From: Caulobacter vibrioides
GTDB lineage: Bacteria > Pseudomonadota > Alphaproteobacteria > Caulobacterales > Caulobacteraceae
DNA length: 64,000 nucleotides
Assembly (NCBI RefSeq): GCF_002310375.3
Contig: NZ_CP023315.3
Span: forward strand, 2,542,001 to 2,606,000
Direction: 5' to 3'
Under the pieces are notes generated by a model that did no database searches, had not been told where the DNA came from, and saw nothing but the letters and a program-made list of their open reading frames with translations. Below, piece by piece: positions 47,415 through 55,168 of this stretch (position 1 is its first letter; every line of letters begins with the position of its first letter). A program made the translations under genes and the position numbers.

Positions 47415-48029
47415 TCAGGCGCGGCGGAAGCGCTTGATGCTCCAGTAGGCGTGACCTTCATCAACGATCTTGGCCCAGCCTCGCTGCTTCAGGGCGTCGG
47501 CGATCATCCAGTTGAAGAAGCCGTGCGCCAGGACCAGCACGTCCTGGCCGCCGCCGGCGATCTCGATCAGCAGATCTGCGGCCTGACCGGCGCGCGCCTC
47601 GGCTTCCTTGCGCGTCTCCTGGCCGCCGTGATTGTCGAAGAACCACCACCAGAAGCGCGCGAAGAAGCCCAGACGCTTGGGCGACATCCGCAGCCACAGC
47701 GGCCACGGCGGCGGCGGCAGCGGCGCCTCAATGAAGGTCGGATCCGTGGCGAAGGCCCGCTCGCCCACCACCGCCTGGGCGGTCTCGATCGAGCGCCGCC
47801 GGGTCGACGCGATGATGGTGTCGGCGCCTCGGGCGAGCTCCACCAAGGCGTTCGGCGGGGTCTGGCCAGCTTTCAAACCGCCCTCTTCGTAGCGGCCCCA
47901 CCACTCGCCGTACTCGGGCGCGTTCAGCCTCACCTTGCGCGACAGGGCGGGTTCGCCGTGGCGGGCCAGGGTGATGACGCCCGGTCGCGCGGGCGCAGAT
48001 GAGGGGGCGGCGATGGTGGAGTCGACCAT
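47415..48029 (-). CDS. Histidine phosphatase family protein
   Basis: This 204-residue protein of the phosphoglycerate-mutase-like superfamily has the catalytic LARHGEP motif near residue 22, the arginine in STRRRSIETAQ (about 76) and the second histidine in LVLAHGFFNW (about 168). It likely removes phosphate from a small molecule or protein in the cytoplasm. There is an unusual WPLWLRMSPKRLGFFARFWWWFFD stretch (about 110-133), aromatic and hydrophobic, which may bind membrane or lid the active site. Substrate unknown. Confidence 0.82.
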   Translation of the reverse strand: MVDSTIAAPSSAPARPGVITLARHGEPALSRKVRLNAPEYGEWWGRYEEGGLKAGQTPPNALVELARGADTIIASTRRRSIETAQAVVGERAFATDPTFIEAPLPPPPWPLWLRMSPKRLGFFARFWWWFFDNHGGQETRKEAEARAGQAADLLIEIAGGGQDVLVLAHGFFNWMIADALKQRGWAKIVDEGHAYWSIKRFRRA

Positions 48030-48070
48030 GATAAAGAGAAGTCAGGCGACCCGAGGGCCGCGCCGTCTTC

Positions 48071-48991
48071 TCACCCCTCCTGAAGAGCGCGGACATGCGC
48101 TGCGGCGGAACGCCCTAGCGCCTGAAGGTCGTAACCGCCCTCGAGCGAGGACACAACCCGGCCCTTCGCGCGGGCCCTGGCCACCGACAGGATCGCGCGG
48201 GTCGCCCAGGCGAAGTCGTCCTCCTCCAGGCTTTGCGCCGACAGGGGATCGCGCGCATGGGCGTCGAAACCGGCCGAGATGATCACAAGTTCGGGGGCGA
48301 AGGCGTCGACCTTGTCCATCAGGCCCTCGAATCGCGACCGCCAGGTTTCGCGCGAAGCATGGGCGGGCACCGTGGCGTTGGCGATGTTGCCCAGGCCCGT
48401 CTCGCTGGGATCGCCGGTGCCGGGATAGAGCGGCGACTGGTGGATCGAGGCGACGAACACGGTCGGGTCGTGCTCGAAAACGGCTTGGGTGCCATTGGCG
48501 TGATGGACGTCGAAATCGACGATCGCCACGCGCTGCAGACCGGCGGCCTGCGCGGCCCGGGCGGCGACGGCGACGCTGGAGAAGACGCAGAACCCCATCG
48601 CCACGCCAGGCTCGGCGTGATGTCCGGGCGGGCGTACGGCGCAGAAGACGCGCTGGGCGCTTGCGCTCGCCACGGCGCGCACCGCAGCCACGCTGGCGCC
48701 GGCGGCCCGCCGCGCGGCCGACAGACTCCCCGCCGACAGAACCGTGTCGGGATCCAGCGCCACCCGTCCCGTCGAGGGCGCGGCGGCGAAGACGGCGTCC
48801 ACATAGGCCTTGGGATGAACCCGCAGCAGATCCTCGACCTCGACCAGCGGCGCGTCCATCGGATCGAGCGCCAGATTCGGATCGTCGTTCAACGCGTCGA
48901 GCACCGCCCGCAGGCGTTCCGGGCGCTCGACGTGCCGATCGCCCGGCCGGTGGTCGAGCATGTCCAAATGCGTATAAAGCGCAACAGCCAT
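48071..48991 (-). CDS. Histone deacetylase-like amidohydrolase
   Basis: This 306-residue class II HDAC/acetylpolyamine amidohydrolase-like enzyme has RPPGHHAEPGVAMGFCVFSS (the HH charge-relay pair), VDFDVHHANGTQ (zinc ligands Asp and His), ISAGFDAH (zinc Asp) and SLEGGYDL. It removes acetyl or similar groups from an amine in the cytoplasm. It is divergent from a GNAT acetyltransferase gene with only 16 bp between starts. An acetylation/deacetylation pair is possible but unproven. Confidence 0.88.
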   Translation of the reverse strand: MAVALYTHLDMLDHRPGDRHVERPERLRAVLDALNDDPNLALDPMDAPLVEVEDLLRVHPKAYVDAVFAAAPSTGRVALDPDTVLSAGSLSAARRAAGASVAAVRAVASASAQRVFCAVRPPGHHAEPGVAMGFCVFSSVAVAARAAQAAGLQRVAIVDFDVHHANGTQAVFEHDPTVFVASIHQSPLYPGTGDPSETGLGNIANATVPAHASRETWRSRFEGLMDKVDAFAPELVIISAGFDAHARDPLSAQSLEEDDFAWATRAILSVARARAKGRVVSSLEGGYDLQALGRSAAAHVRALQEG

Positions 48992-49007
48992 GGGAGACTC
49001 CTAGACC

Positions 49008-49544
49008 GTGAACGCCGATCCGACCACCGCCTCGTACACCATTCGTCGGGCCACGATCGATGACGCCGATACGGTGTCCAGCCTGGGCGCGCGCACCTTC
49101 AGCGAAACCTTCGCCCACCTCTATCCGCCCGAGGATCTGGAGACGTTCCTCGCCTACGCCTATGGCCTGGAGCGGACGCGCAATGACCTCGCCCATCCGG
49201 ACAAGGCCACCTGGCTGATGGAGGACGCAGACGGCGAAGCGATCGGCTACGCCCTGGCTGGCCCCTGCGACCTGCCGCACGACGAGGTCAGCCCCGAGGA
49301 CGGTGAGCTGAAGCGGATCTATGTGCTGAAGAGCCACCAGGGCGGCGGCCGAGGCTCGGCCCTCTTGAAGACCGCCCTCGACTGGCTGGAGCCCGCCGGC
49401 CCGCGTCGGCTGTGGATCGGGGTGTGGTCGGAGAACTACGGCGCGCAGCGGCTCTACGGTCGTTTGGGCTTTACGAAGGTGGGTGAGTATTTCTTCCCCG
49501 TGGGCGAGACGCAGGATCTGGAGTTCATCCTGCGGCGGGGGTGA
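49008..49544 (+). CDS. GNAT family N-acetyltransferase
   Basis: This 178-residue GNAT protein has IRRATIDDADTVSSLGARTFSETFAH at the N-terminus, the acetyl-CoA loop motif LKSHQGGGRGSALLKTAL and IGVWSENYGAQRLYGRLGFTKVGEYFF. The start is GTG at 49008 with GGGAG upstream. It would transfer an acetyl group to an amine. It is head to head with the HDAC-like gene. Confidence 0.85.
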   Translation: MNADPTTASYTIRRATIDDADTVSSLGARTFSETFAHLYPPEDLETFLAYAYGLERTRNDLAHPDKATWLMEDADGEAIGYALAGPCDLPHDEVSPEDGELKRIYVLKSHQGGGRGSALLKTALDWLEPAGPRRLWIGVWSENYGAQRLYGRLGFTKVGEYFFPVGETQDLEFILRRG

Positions 49545-49558
49545 GGGGCGAAATTGCG

Positions 49559-49678
49559 GCCCCCTCCGGCCCTGCGGGCCACCTCCCCCGCTTCGCAGGG
49601 GAGGAGGAAAAGCTAGCCCTCCTGCCCCGCTTGCGGGGGAGGTGGATCGCCGCGGATACGCGGCGAGACGGAGGGGGC
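49559..49678. repeat. GC palindromic mosaic repeat between the GNAT and VWA genes
   Basis: GCCCCCTCCG (49559-49568) and CGGAGGGGGC (49669-49678) are perfect outer arms. Inside are further arms CCACCTCCCCC / GGGGGAGGTGG and CCTCCCC / GGGGAGG. It fills the 190-bp gap upstream of the VWA gene. The core is like the palindrome in the helicase gene (9528-9558), so both belong to one repeat family. An open frame through it (49541) is not coding. Confidence 0.7.
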
Positions 49679-49735
49679 GTTGCGCGGCTCGCCATTACGC
49701 TCCACAATCCGAACACCTGTTCGAAAGTCGCGCCG

Positions 49736-50914
49736 ATGTTCCTCCGCTTCTTCTCTGAGCTCCGTCAGGCCAAGGTGCCCGTCAGCCTCCGCGAGTACCT
49801 CCTGCTCATGGAGGCGCTCGACAAGGACGTCATCGACCGTTCGGTGGAGGACTTCTATTTCCTCTCGCGCGCCAGCTTGGTGAAGGACGAGAAGAACCTC
49901 GACAAGTTCGACCGGGTGTTCAGCCACGTCTTCAAGGGCCTGGAGACGGTCAATGACGGCCTGGCCGCCGACATTCCTGAGGAGTGGCTGAAGGCCCTGA
50001 CCGAAAAGTTCCTCACCGACGAGGAAAAGGCTCAGATCGAGGCCCTGGGCGGCTTCGAGAAGCTGATGGAGACCCTGCAGGAGCGCCTGCGCGAGCAGAA
50101 GAAGCGCCACGAGGGCGGCAACAAGATGATCGGCTCGGGCGGCACCAGCCCGTTCGGCAATAACGGCTACAACCCCGAAGGCGTGCGCATCGGCCAGGAC
50201 AAGGGCCGCCACGGCCGGGCCGTGAAGGTCTGGGACAAGCGCGAGTACAAGAACCTCGACGACAGCGTCGAACTGGGCACCCGCAACATCAAGGTGGCTC
50301 TACGCCGCCTGCGCAAGTTCGCCCGCACCGGCGCGGCCGAGGAACTGGACCTGAACGGCACCATCAAGGGCACCGCCGAGAAGGGCTATCTCGACATCCA
50401 GCTGCGGCCCGAGCGCCGCAACGCCATCAAGGTGCTGCTGTTCTTTGATATCGGCGGCTCGATGGACAGCCACATCAAGCTCTGCGAGGAGCTGTTCAGC
50501 GCCGCGCGCACCGAGTTCAAGAACCTGGAGTTCTACTACTTCCACAACTGCCTCTATGAGGCCGTCTGGAAGGACAATCGCCGTCGCCAGACCGAGAAGA
50601 TCCCGACCTTCGACGTGCTCCACAAGTTCCCGGCCGACTACAAGGTGATCTTCGTCGGCGACGCCACCATGAGCCCCTACGAGATCACCTATCCGGGCGG
50701 CAGCGTCGAGCACTGGAACGAAGAGCCCGGCGCGATCTGGATGCAGCGCGTCACCGACATCTATCAGAGCTGCATCTGGCTGAACCCGACGCCCGAGCGC
50801 CACTGGGACTACACCCAGTCGATCGGCGTCATGCGCCAGATCATGGCCGAGCGGATGTTCCCGCTGACCATCGAGGGTCTGGACAAGGCCATGCGGGAGT
50901 TGGTGCGGGGTTAG
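49736..50914 (+). CDS. VWA/CoxE-like domain protein
   Basis: The protein is 392 residues from the ATG at 49736. The N-terminal helical half includes FLRFFSELRQAKVPVSLREYLLLMEAL, typical of CoxE-like VWA proteins. The von Willebrand A domain (about 225-370) has the metal site DIGGSMDSH (Asp at about 238). Such proteins act with a MoxR-type AAA ATPase as metal-chaperone or maturation pairs; no MoxR gene is adjacent here. A 58-bp piece of its 3' part (50784-50841) is copied at 52007-52064. Confidence 0.82.
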   Translation: MFLRFFSELRQAKVPVSLREYLLLMEALDKDVIDRSVEDFYFLSRASLVKDEKNLDKFDRVFSHVFKGLETVNDGLAADIPEEWLKALTEKFLTDEEKAQIEALGGFEKLMETLQERLREQKKRHEGGNKMIGSGGTSPFGNNGYNPEGVRIGQDKGRHGRAVKVWDKREYKNLDDSVELGTRNIKVALRRLRKFARTGAAEELDLNGTIKGTAEKGYLDIQLRPERRNAIKVLLFFDIGGSMDSHIKLCEELFSAARTEFKNLEFYYFHNCLYEAVWKDNRRRQTEKIPTFDVLHKFPADYKVIFVGDATMSPYEITYPGGSVEHWNEEPGAIWMQRVTDIYQSCIWLNPTPERHWDYTQSIGVMRQIMAERMFPLTIEGLDKAMRELVRG

Positions 50915-51039
50915 GGACGCGGGGGTGAATTAAGTCCTCCGCCACCAAATCCAGCTCCCCTTGGTTCAGCTCGATTTTGAGTTGGCGGCGGCGAAAGCGG
51001 CCATGCTACGCCATACGCGTATTGGTGGAGCTTTGACGT

Positions 51040-51810
51040 ATGTTCGCGGGCCATTCTCAAGCGGGCGAGCTTCGGCGCTGCGTCAATCGCCGAGCGACCC
51101 TAGCAAGTCTTTTGGCCCTGGTTGGCGTCGGTGGGTGTTCTCGAGCGCCACAGGTGGTCTTTCGAGTGCGCCTGACATTCCACTTCAGGCATCCGGCAGG
51201 CCCCAAATCGTTCTCAGGGGTTTGGGAGATTTGGCTGACGGAGGTCAGCGCTTTTCCCAGCCCTGGAACTAACTCGATACAGACCCTGATCGGTGAAGCG
51301 ATCCCCATGCCGTTTGACAATGGGCGAATAGCCTTTGCGCTGCTCGTCGATTTTGGCGGAGCCAGTGGCGTTGATGGTGCCGGGCTTGCCAGTCTGGCTC
51401 AAAACGTCGGACTCGTGAGCTGGTCCGGTAGCTCAGCGCTCAGCTACGCCTATCCAGACAAGGACTTCTGGGCAAAGTCTAGTGGCATGAGCGCAACCGA
51501 TCTGCGAGCTGCCACGCCAAGCGTTCCCGCGCGGCTTCCGCCGAGATTTATACCCGCGTTCGCAACTTTCGATGACCTCGCCGATCCGAAGACGGGGCGC
51601 TTTCTTGATCCAACGGATCTGTCCTCGGTCGCAGGCCCCGGGTGTGCGCTCGACTACGCTGAAATCCAGCTCGTCAATGATCCGCCCACGCGCGGAGCTT
51701 CGCAGTTCCTGCCGTGGCTTGGGACACCATCCACAGAGCCAGACGAGCCGAATTGGACCGACTTTCGTCAGCACCCAGAATACTTTGTGCGGAAAGCGCC
51801 GGAATGGTGA
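51040..51810 (+). CDS. Putative lipoprotein in a lower-GC patch, unknown function
   Basis: This 256-residue frame has Tat/Sec-like N-terminal features (RRCVNRRATLASLLALVGVGGC, with a possible lipobox cysteine at about 33). The mature part has no domain I know. Its base use is visibly less GC-rich than neighbours, including runs such as AACTAACTCGATACAGA, which suggests a transferred segment. It lies between the VWA gene and a scar that contains fragments of neighbouring genes. The ATG at 51040 lacks a clear Shine-Dalgarno. The 125-bp gap before it holds nothing I recognise. Confidence 0.6.
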   Translation: MFAGHSQAGELRRCVNRRATLASLLALVGVGGCSRAPQVVFRVRLTFHFRHPAGPKSFSGVWEIWLTEVSAFPSPGTNSIQTLIGEAIPMPFDNGRIAFALLVDFGGASGVDGAGLASLAQNVGLVSWSGSSALSYAYPDKDFWAKSSGMSATDLRAATPSVPARLPPRFIPAFATFDDLADPKTGRFLDPTDLSSVAGPGCALDYAEIQLVNDPPTRGASQFLPWLGTPSTEPDEPNWTDFRQHPEYFVRKAPEW

Positions 51811-51897
51811 TCAAGAACGATCTGTTCCGGCGCTCCTCGCGTCAAACTTCACTGACACCGCGCTAAAACAACCTACCCCAAAAGAGTACCGAACCGC

Positions 51898-52006
51898 TCA
51901 GCCGCGCGGCGCAGGCTCGCCCACGGGCCCTAGATCGGGGCTTGGATGCCCAACCAGCGAGACCGTCCCCACCCGCGCGGCGACGTGATCGTTGGCGATC
52001 GTCATG
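51898..52006 (-). pseudogene. 3' fragment of the RTX-type gene (decayed copy)
   Basis: The last codons of this minus-strand frame read TIANDHVAARVGTVSLVGHPSPDLGPVGEPAPRG and a stop. The intact gene at 53223 ends TIVNDHAAAPLEKVSLVGQPSFDLGSLGEPAPRG: 24 of these 34 residues are the same. Homology stops at about 52004-52007, exactly where a fragment of the VWA gene begins. It is a remnant of a second copy. Confidence 0.7.
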
Positions 52007-52064
52007 ACCCGACGCCCGAGCGCCACTGGGACTACACCCAGTCGATAGGCGTCATGCGCCAGAT
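52007..52064 (+). repeat. 58-bp copy of the VWA gene 3' region
   Basis: 52007-52064 equals 50784-50841 at 57 of 58 bases. The only difference is A for C at position 41 of the repeat. It directly abuts the RTX 3' fragment. It encodes nothing by itself and marks a past rearrangement. The following 68 bp up to the SH3b gene hold only a weak inverted repeat (CCGCCGCG/CGCGGCGG). Confidence 0.85.
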
Positions 52065-52132
52065 TGCGCCGACGCAGAACCAAGCCGCCGCGATCGCCCG
52101 ACAAGGCCGCGCTTGACCCCACGCGGCGGCGA

Positions 52133-53059
52133 TCAGGCGTGAGCCCAGAACCCGAACGCCTGGAACTGGTTTCCACGGTAGAAGTTGCCAGCACGATACC
52201 GAAAGTTCGTATCGCCGGCCTGGCTTAGCAGCGGCTTCGTCACCTTGCCGCCTTCGCGCACGGCGCTGAACCCGCTGGGCGCGCCCGGCTCGGGCGCCAC
52301 GGCGGTAATGTGGCCTGACCTCGCCAAATCCTTGCGCTTGGCGCAGATGATCACCGCCTCGCCGAGGTTGGCCGCCGCCTGGGCCTCGTCCGGCGTGGTC
52401 AGCCGCCGCCAGCCGTAGTCATCGCTCCAGTGGGCCAACCAGTCGAACAGGCTGTTGGCGTTCATCTCCCGCACGGTCTCGCCATAGCTTACGGACGGGG
52501 TCTCTCCCTTGGCGATGGCCATGAGCGCCTTGTCCATCCACCAGACGCGCGGCAGGTAGACCCCGGCCAGGTTGGCGTAGTCATAGGCGTAGATATTGCA
52601 GTAGGTCTTGCCCGCGCCAGGAGCCCAGCGGCCGCCGGTCGGGCTGTCCAGCCAGGCGATCGCGGCGTGCAGGGCTGCGATTTTATTGGCCGCACTGTCG
52701 GTGGGCCTGCGCACGGCCGGCATGCCGGCGACGGGCGCGAGCGCCGAGGCCATGGCGGTCTTCGCCGTTCGCACGCCGCGGGGCGGGATCAAATGGACAG
52801 CGGGAGGGACCACCGAGGCCGGCGCAGGCGGCGGCGCGGAAGGCGCCTGGGCTGCGGCGAGATGCTGTGCGCTCACAAAGCCCCGGAAGAGCGTCGCGCC
52901 GAGCTGGGCCTCGACTTCGATCCAGCCGGGGACCGTCGAGCCGCCAACCTGCCGGACAAGCTGCCCCTGGTTCAGCGTGGCGAGACGCGTGGAGGGTTTT
53001 ACAACCGGCTGCGAGCGTAGATTCAGCCCCGTCGCCGTCACCTGGAACCAGCTAGCCAT
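52133..53059 (-). CDS. SH3b protein with possible Cys/His hydrolase domain
   Basis: From the ATG at 53059 (GGGAGG upstream) it has 309 residues and no signal peptide. Residues 1-68 form an SH3b-like domain (ATGLNLRSQPVV, GWIEVEAQLGATLFRGFVSAQHL), then a Pro/Ala linker (70-95). The C-terminal domain (about 120-309) has C154 in GKTYCNIYAYDYANLAG and H250 in SGHITAVAPEP, spaced as in NlpC/P60 or CHAP-type cysteine peptidases. A cell-wall hydrolase or amidase is plausible, but the family is not certain. It follows the RTX gene by 163 bp on the same strand and may be its functional partner. Confidence 0.65.
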   Translation of the reverse strand: MASWFQVTATGLNLRSQPVVKPSTRLATLNQGQLVRQVGGSTVPGWIEVEAQLGATLFRGFVSAQHLAAAQAPSAPPPAPASVVPPAVHLIPPRGVRTAKTAMASALAPVAGMPAVRRPTDSAANKIAALHAAIAWLDSPTGGRWAPGAGKTYCNIYAYDYANLAGVYLPRVWWMDKALMAIAKGETPSVSYGETVREMNANSLFDWLAHWSDDYGWRRLTTPDEAQAAANLGEAVIICAKRKDLARSGHITAVAPEPGAPSGFSAVREGGKVTKPLLSQAGDTNFRYRAGNFYRGNQFQAFGFWAHA

Positions 53060-53222
53060 CGTCCGCCTCCCTAGATGTTGATGTAACCATAGGTGGCGCG
53101 TGCCGCAAAAACAACTATCGCGAAAATCCGACCCTACCGGCGCGCAGGATCCCCGCCTCCAGTTCGGTTCACATTGCGGTGACGGTGCGTGAAATCGAAA
53201 CACTCATAGAGCGCTCAGCTGA

Positions 53223-54635
53223 TCAGCCGCGCGGCGCGGGCTCGCCCAGCGAGCCCAAATCGAAGCTCGGCTGCCCGACCAGCGAAACCTTCTCCAGCGG
53301 CGCTGCGGCGTGATCGTTGACGATCGTCAGGCCCACGCGGAAGCTCGTCGGCGCGGCGCCGCCCAGCAGGATGAAGGCGTCTTCCTGGCCATCGCCATCG
53401 ATGTCGAAGCCCACACGAGCGCCCGCGACCGGCTGGCTGACCTCCGCCAGGACGGCGATATTGGACTCGCCCAGCGCCGCCCCCTGGACGGCCAAGATAT
53501 CGGCGACCGCCGTAGAGCTCACGACGGTCAGCTGCCCCTTGCCCTGCACTTCGAGGTGATCCCCGCGTGCTGCGGAGAAATCGAGGACCACGCCCAGCAG
53601 GCCTTCGGTCTTGTCCGACGGCGGCTGCGCGGCGACCAGGAACGTGTCGGCGCCGGCGCCGCCGCTGGCGACGACGCGCGCGCCCATGACGATCTGGTCG
53701 TTGCCGTCCCCACCCTCGAGACGATCCACCTGGCCCGCCCCCGTGCCATGGCCGTCGACATAGTCGTCGCCTGCGCCCGCCTGGATGGTGTCCGCCCCTT
53801 GCGAACCGCTCAGAACGTCATCGCCGGACGTGCCCCGGGTCACCGTCTTGCTGGTCGCAAAACCATTTCCGGCAACCTCGAAGCCGCCTTGCGGTTCGGC
53901 CGGGGGCGGCGACGGGCTGGCTTGCGCGGATGGGGGATGTTCGGTCGAGGGCTGCGGCGCGAGCGCGCTCGGCGGCTTGAACTGGCCCAGGCTCGGCGAC
54001 TCGGCGTTGGCGGCCTGGACGGCGATGGCTTGTGCCGTGATCGCCTTCAGTGCGACCTGCGGGCCCGTTTCGCGCGCGGCCGCGGCGACGATCACCGTTT
54101 CGGCCTCGCTCTTGCCTGTTTCCAGGGTCAGCGCGGCGATGAGCTTTGAGGCCAGCACCACCATCGCCGGATCCCCCATGCGCGGCGCGCTCTCGAAATC
54201 CAGGCGACCGGCACTTCCGAACTCGACGCCTCGGAGCTCCAGATAGAGGCCGAAGGCGACAACCAGCGACAGGAACGACTGGACCTCGCGATTGGCGGGG
54301 CTGAACGCGACCACAACGCCCGTCGCCTCTTGCGGCGCGCCGGTCGCGAGCACCTGGCGCAGCGCGCCCCACAGGCTGCCGACCTGATGGAACATGTCGA
54401 CCGCCGCATCGTGCACGACGAACTGCCCGTCGATCCGCGCGATGTGGACCAGCACATCCTGATTGGCGTCGGTGACGACGTACCAGGGATCCCCCGCGTC
54501 GGTCTGGCCGAACACGGCGTCGACTTCGCCATAGCTCGAGGTCAGCTGCTGGGTGAGCAGCATCAGCAGGCCCCGCTCGTTAGCGGACCAGTCAGTGGCC
54601 GGCGGCCGAGGACTGAAGGCTAGAACCTCACCCAT
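53223..54635 (-). CDS. RTX-repeat protein, probable type I secretion substrate
   Basis: This 470-residue protein has no N-terminal signal. Residues 1-215 form a mixed alpha/beta domain that I do not recognise, followed by a Pro/Ser linker (about 216-250). Calcium-binding RTX nonapeptides lie at about 268-318 (GTSGDDVLSG, AGAGDDYVDG, GGDGNDQIVMG), then a beta-rich C-terminal region with FDIDGDGQEDAF. RTX proteins usually leave by type I secretion, but no ABC exporter is nearby. It lies 11 bp after an XRE regulator gene and upstream of the SH3b gene. A decayed copy of its 3' end is at 51898-52006. Confidence 0.72.
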   Translation of the reverse strand: MGEVLAFSPRPPATDWSANERGLLMLLTQQLTSSYGEVDAVFGQTDAGDPWYVVTDANQDVLVHIARIDGQFVVHDAAVDMFHQVGSLWGALRQVLATGAPQEATGVVVAFSPANREVQSFLSLVVAFGLYLELRGVEFGSAGRLDFESAPRMGDPAMVVLASKLIAALTLETGKSEAETVIVAAAARETGPQVALKAITAQAIAVQAANAESPSLGQFKPPSALAPQPSTEHPPSAQASPSPPPAEPQGGFEVAGNGFATSKTVTRGTSGDDVLSGSQGADTIQAGAGDDYVDGHGTGAGQVDRLEGGDGNDQIVMGARVVASGGAGADTFLVAAQPPSDKTEGLLGVVLDFSAARGDHLEVQGKGQLTVVSSTAVADILAVQGAALGESNIAVLAEVSQPVAGARVGFDIDGDGQEDAFILLGGAAPTSFRVGLTIVNDHAAAPLEKVSLVGQPSFDLGSLGEPAPRG

Positions 54636-54646
54636 CGCGTTGCTCG

Positions 54647-55012
54647 TCAGGCCTGCGCGGCTCGGTCGGCGACAAACGGCGCGACCTCTTCGGCAGGTTC
54701 GATCTCTCCTGCGGCGCCGTCGAACAGCAACCGGTGCAGCTCGGGCTCATAATAGCGCAACAGCGTGCGCGCAAACTGAGTGGGATCCAGGCCAAGGCTT
54801 TGAGCCCACACGGCCTGAGCCTCGATGGGCACGCGCCCCAGGCCGTTCTCCACTTGCGATACGAACGTGTAGTAGCGAAGCCCCGTCTTCTCCGCCAATT
54901 CGGCCTGGGTCAGGCCGGCGGCTTCGCGCGCAGCCTTCAGCCAACGGCCGGCCTCGCGTCGCAAGCTCTTGGTCAGGGCCGCCTTGGCGGGATTCATCGC
55001 CGTTCGTGACAT
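54647..55012 (-). CDS. XRE-family transcriptional regulator
   Basis: This 121-residue protein has a Cro/C1-type helix-turn-helix (about 24-80: LKAAREAAGLTQAELAEKTGLRYYTFVSQVENGLG) and a short acidic tail. It is the first gene of the leftward set XRE-RTX-SH3b. Its upstream region has a perfect CGCAACA-N3-TGTTGCG palindrome (55074-55090), a good candidate for its own operator. It probably controls the module in a narrow set of conditions. Confidence 0.82.
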   Translation of the reverse strand: MSRTAMNPAKAALTKSLRREAGRWLKAAREAAGLTQAELAEKTGLRYYTFVSQVENGLGRVPIEAQAVWAQSLGLDPTQFARTLLRYYEPELHRLLFDGAAGEIEPAEEVAPFVADRAAQA

Positions 55013-55073
55013 CGCAACGCCGCTCGCACGCCCAACTGCGGGCGCTCCCTAGTTGTTACACATTGCATAAAAA

Positions 55074-55090
55074 CGCAACAACCTGTTGCG
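55074..55090. promoter_or_regulatory. Candidate XRE operator
   Basis: CGCAACA-ACC-TGTTGCG is a perfect 7+3+7 palindrome in the 156-bp spacer between the XRE gene and the divergent glycosyltransferase gene. A further half-site ACGCAAC occurs at about 55140. It lies 62 bp upstream of the XRE start. Confidence 0.5.
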
Positions 55091-55168
55091 CCGCTTCTTC
55101 AGAGCCCTTGCATCCAGGCGTCACCGGACATACAGTTTTAACGCAACTATTTCGAATGAAGCAGCGCC

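Noticed and set aside
49541..49735. N-terminal extension of the VWA protein
   Set aside because: The extra 65 codons are the palindromic repeat translated; the ATG at 49736 begins the conserved part.
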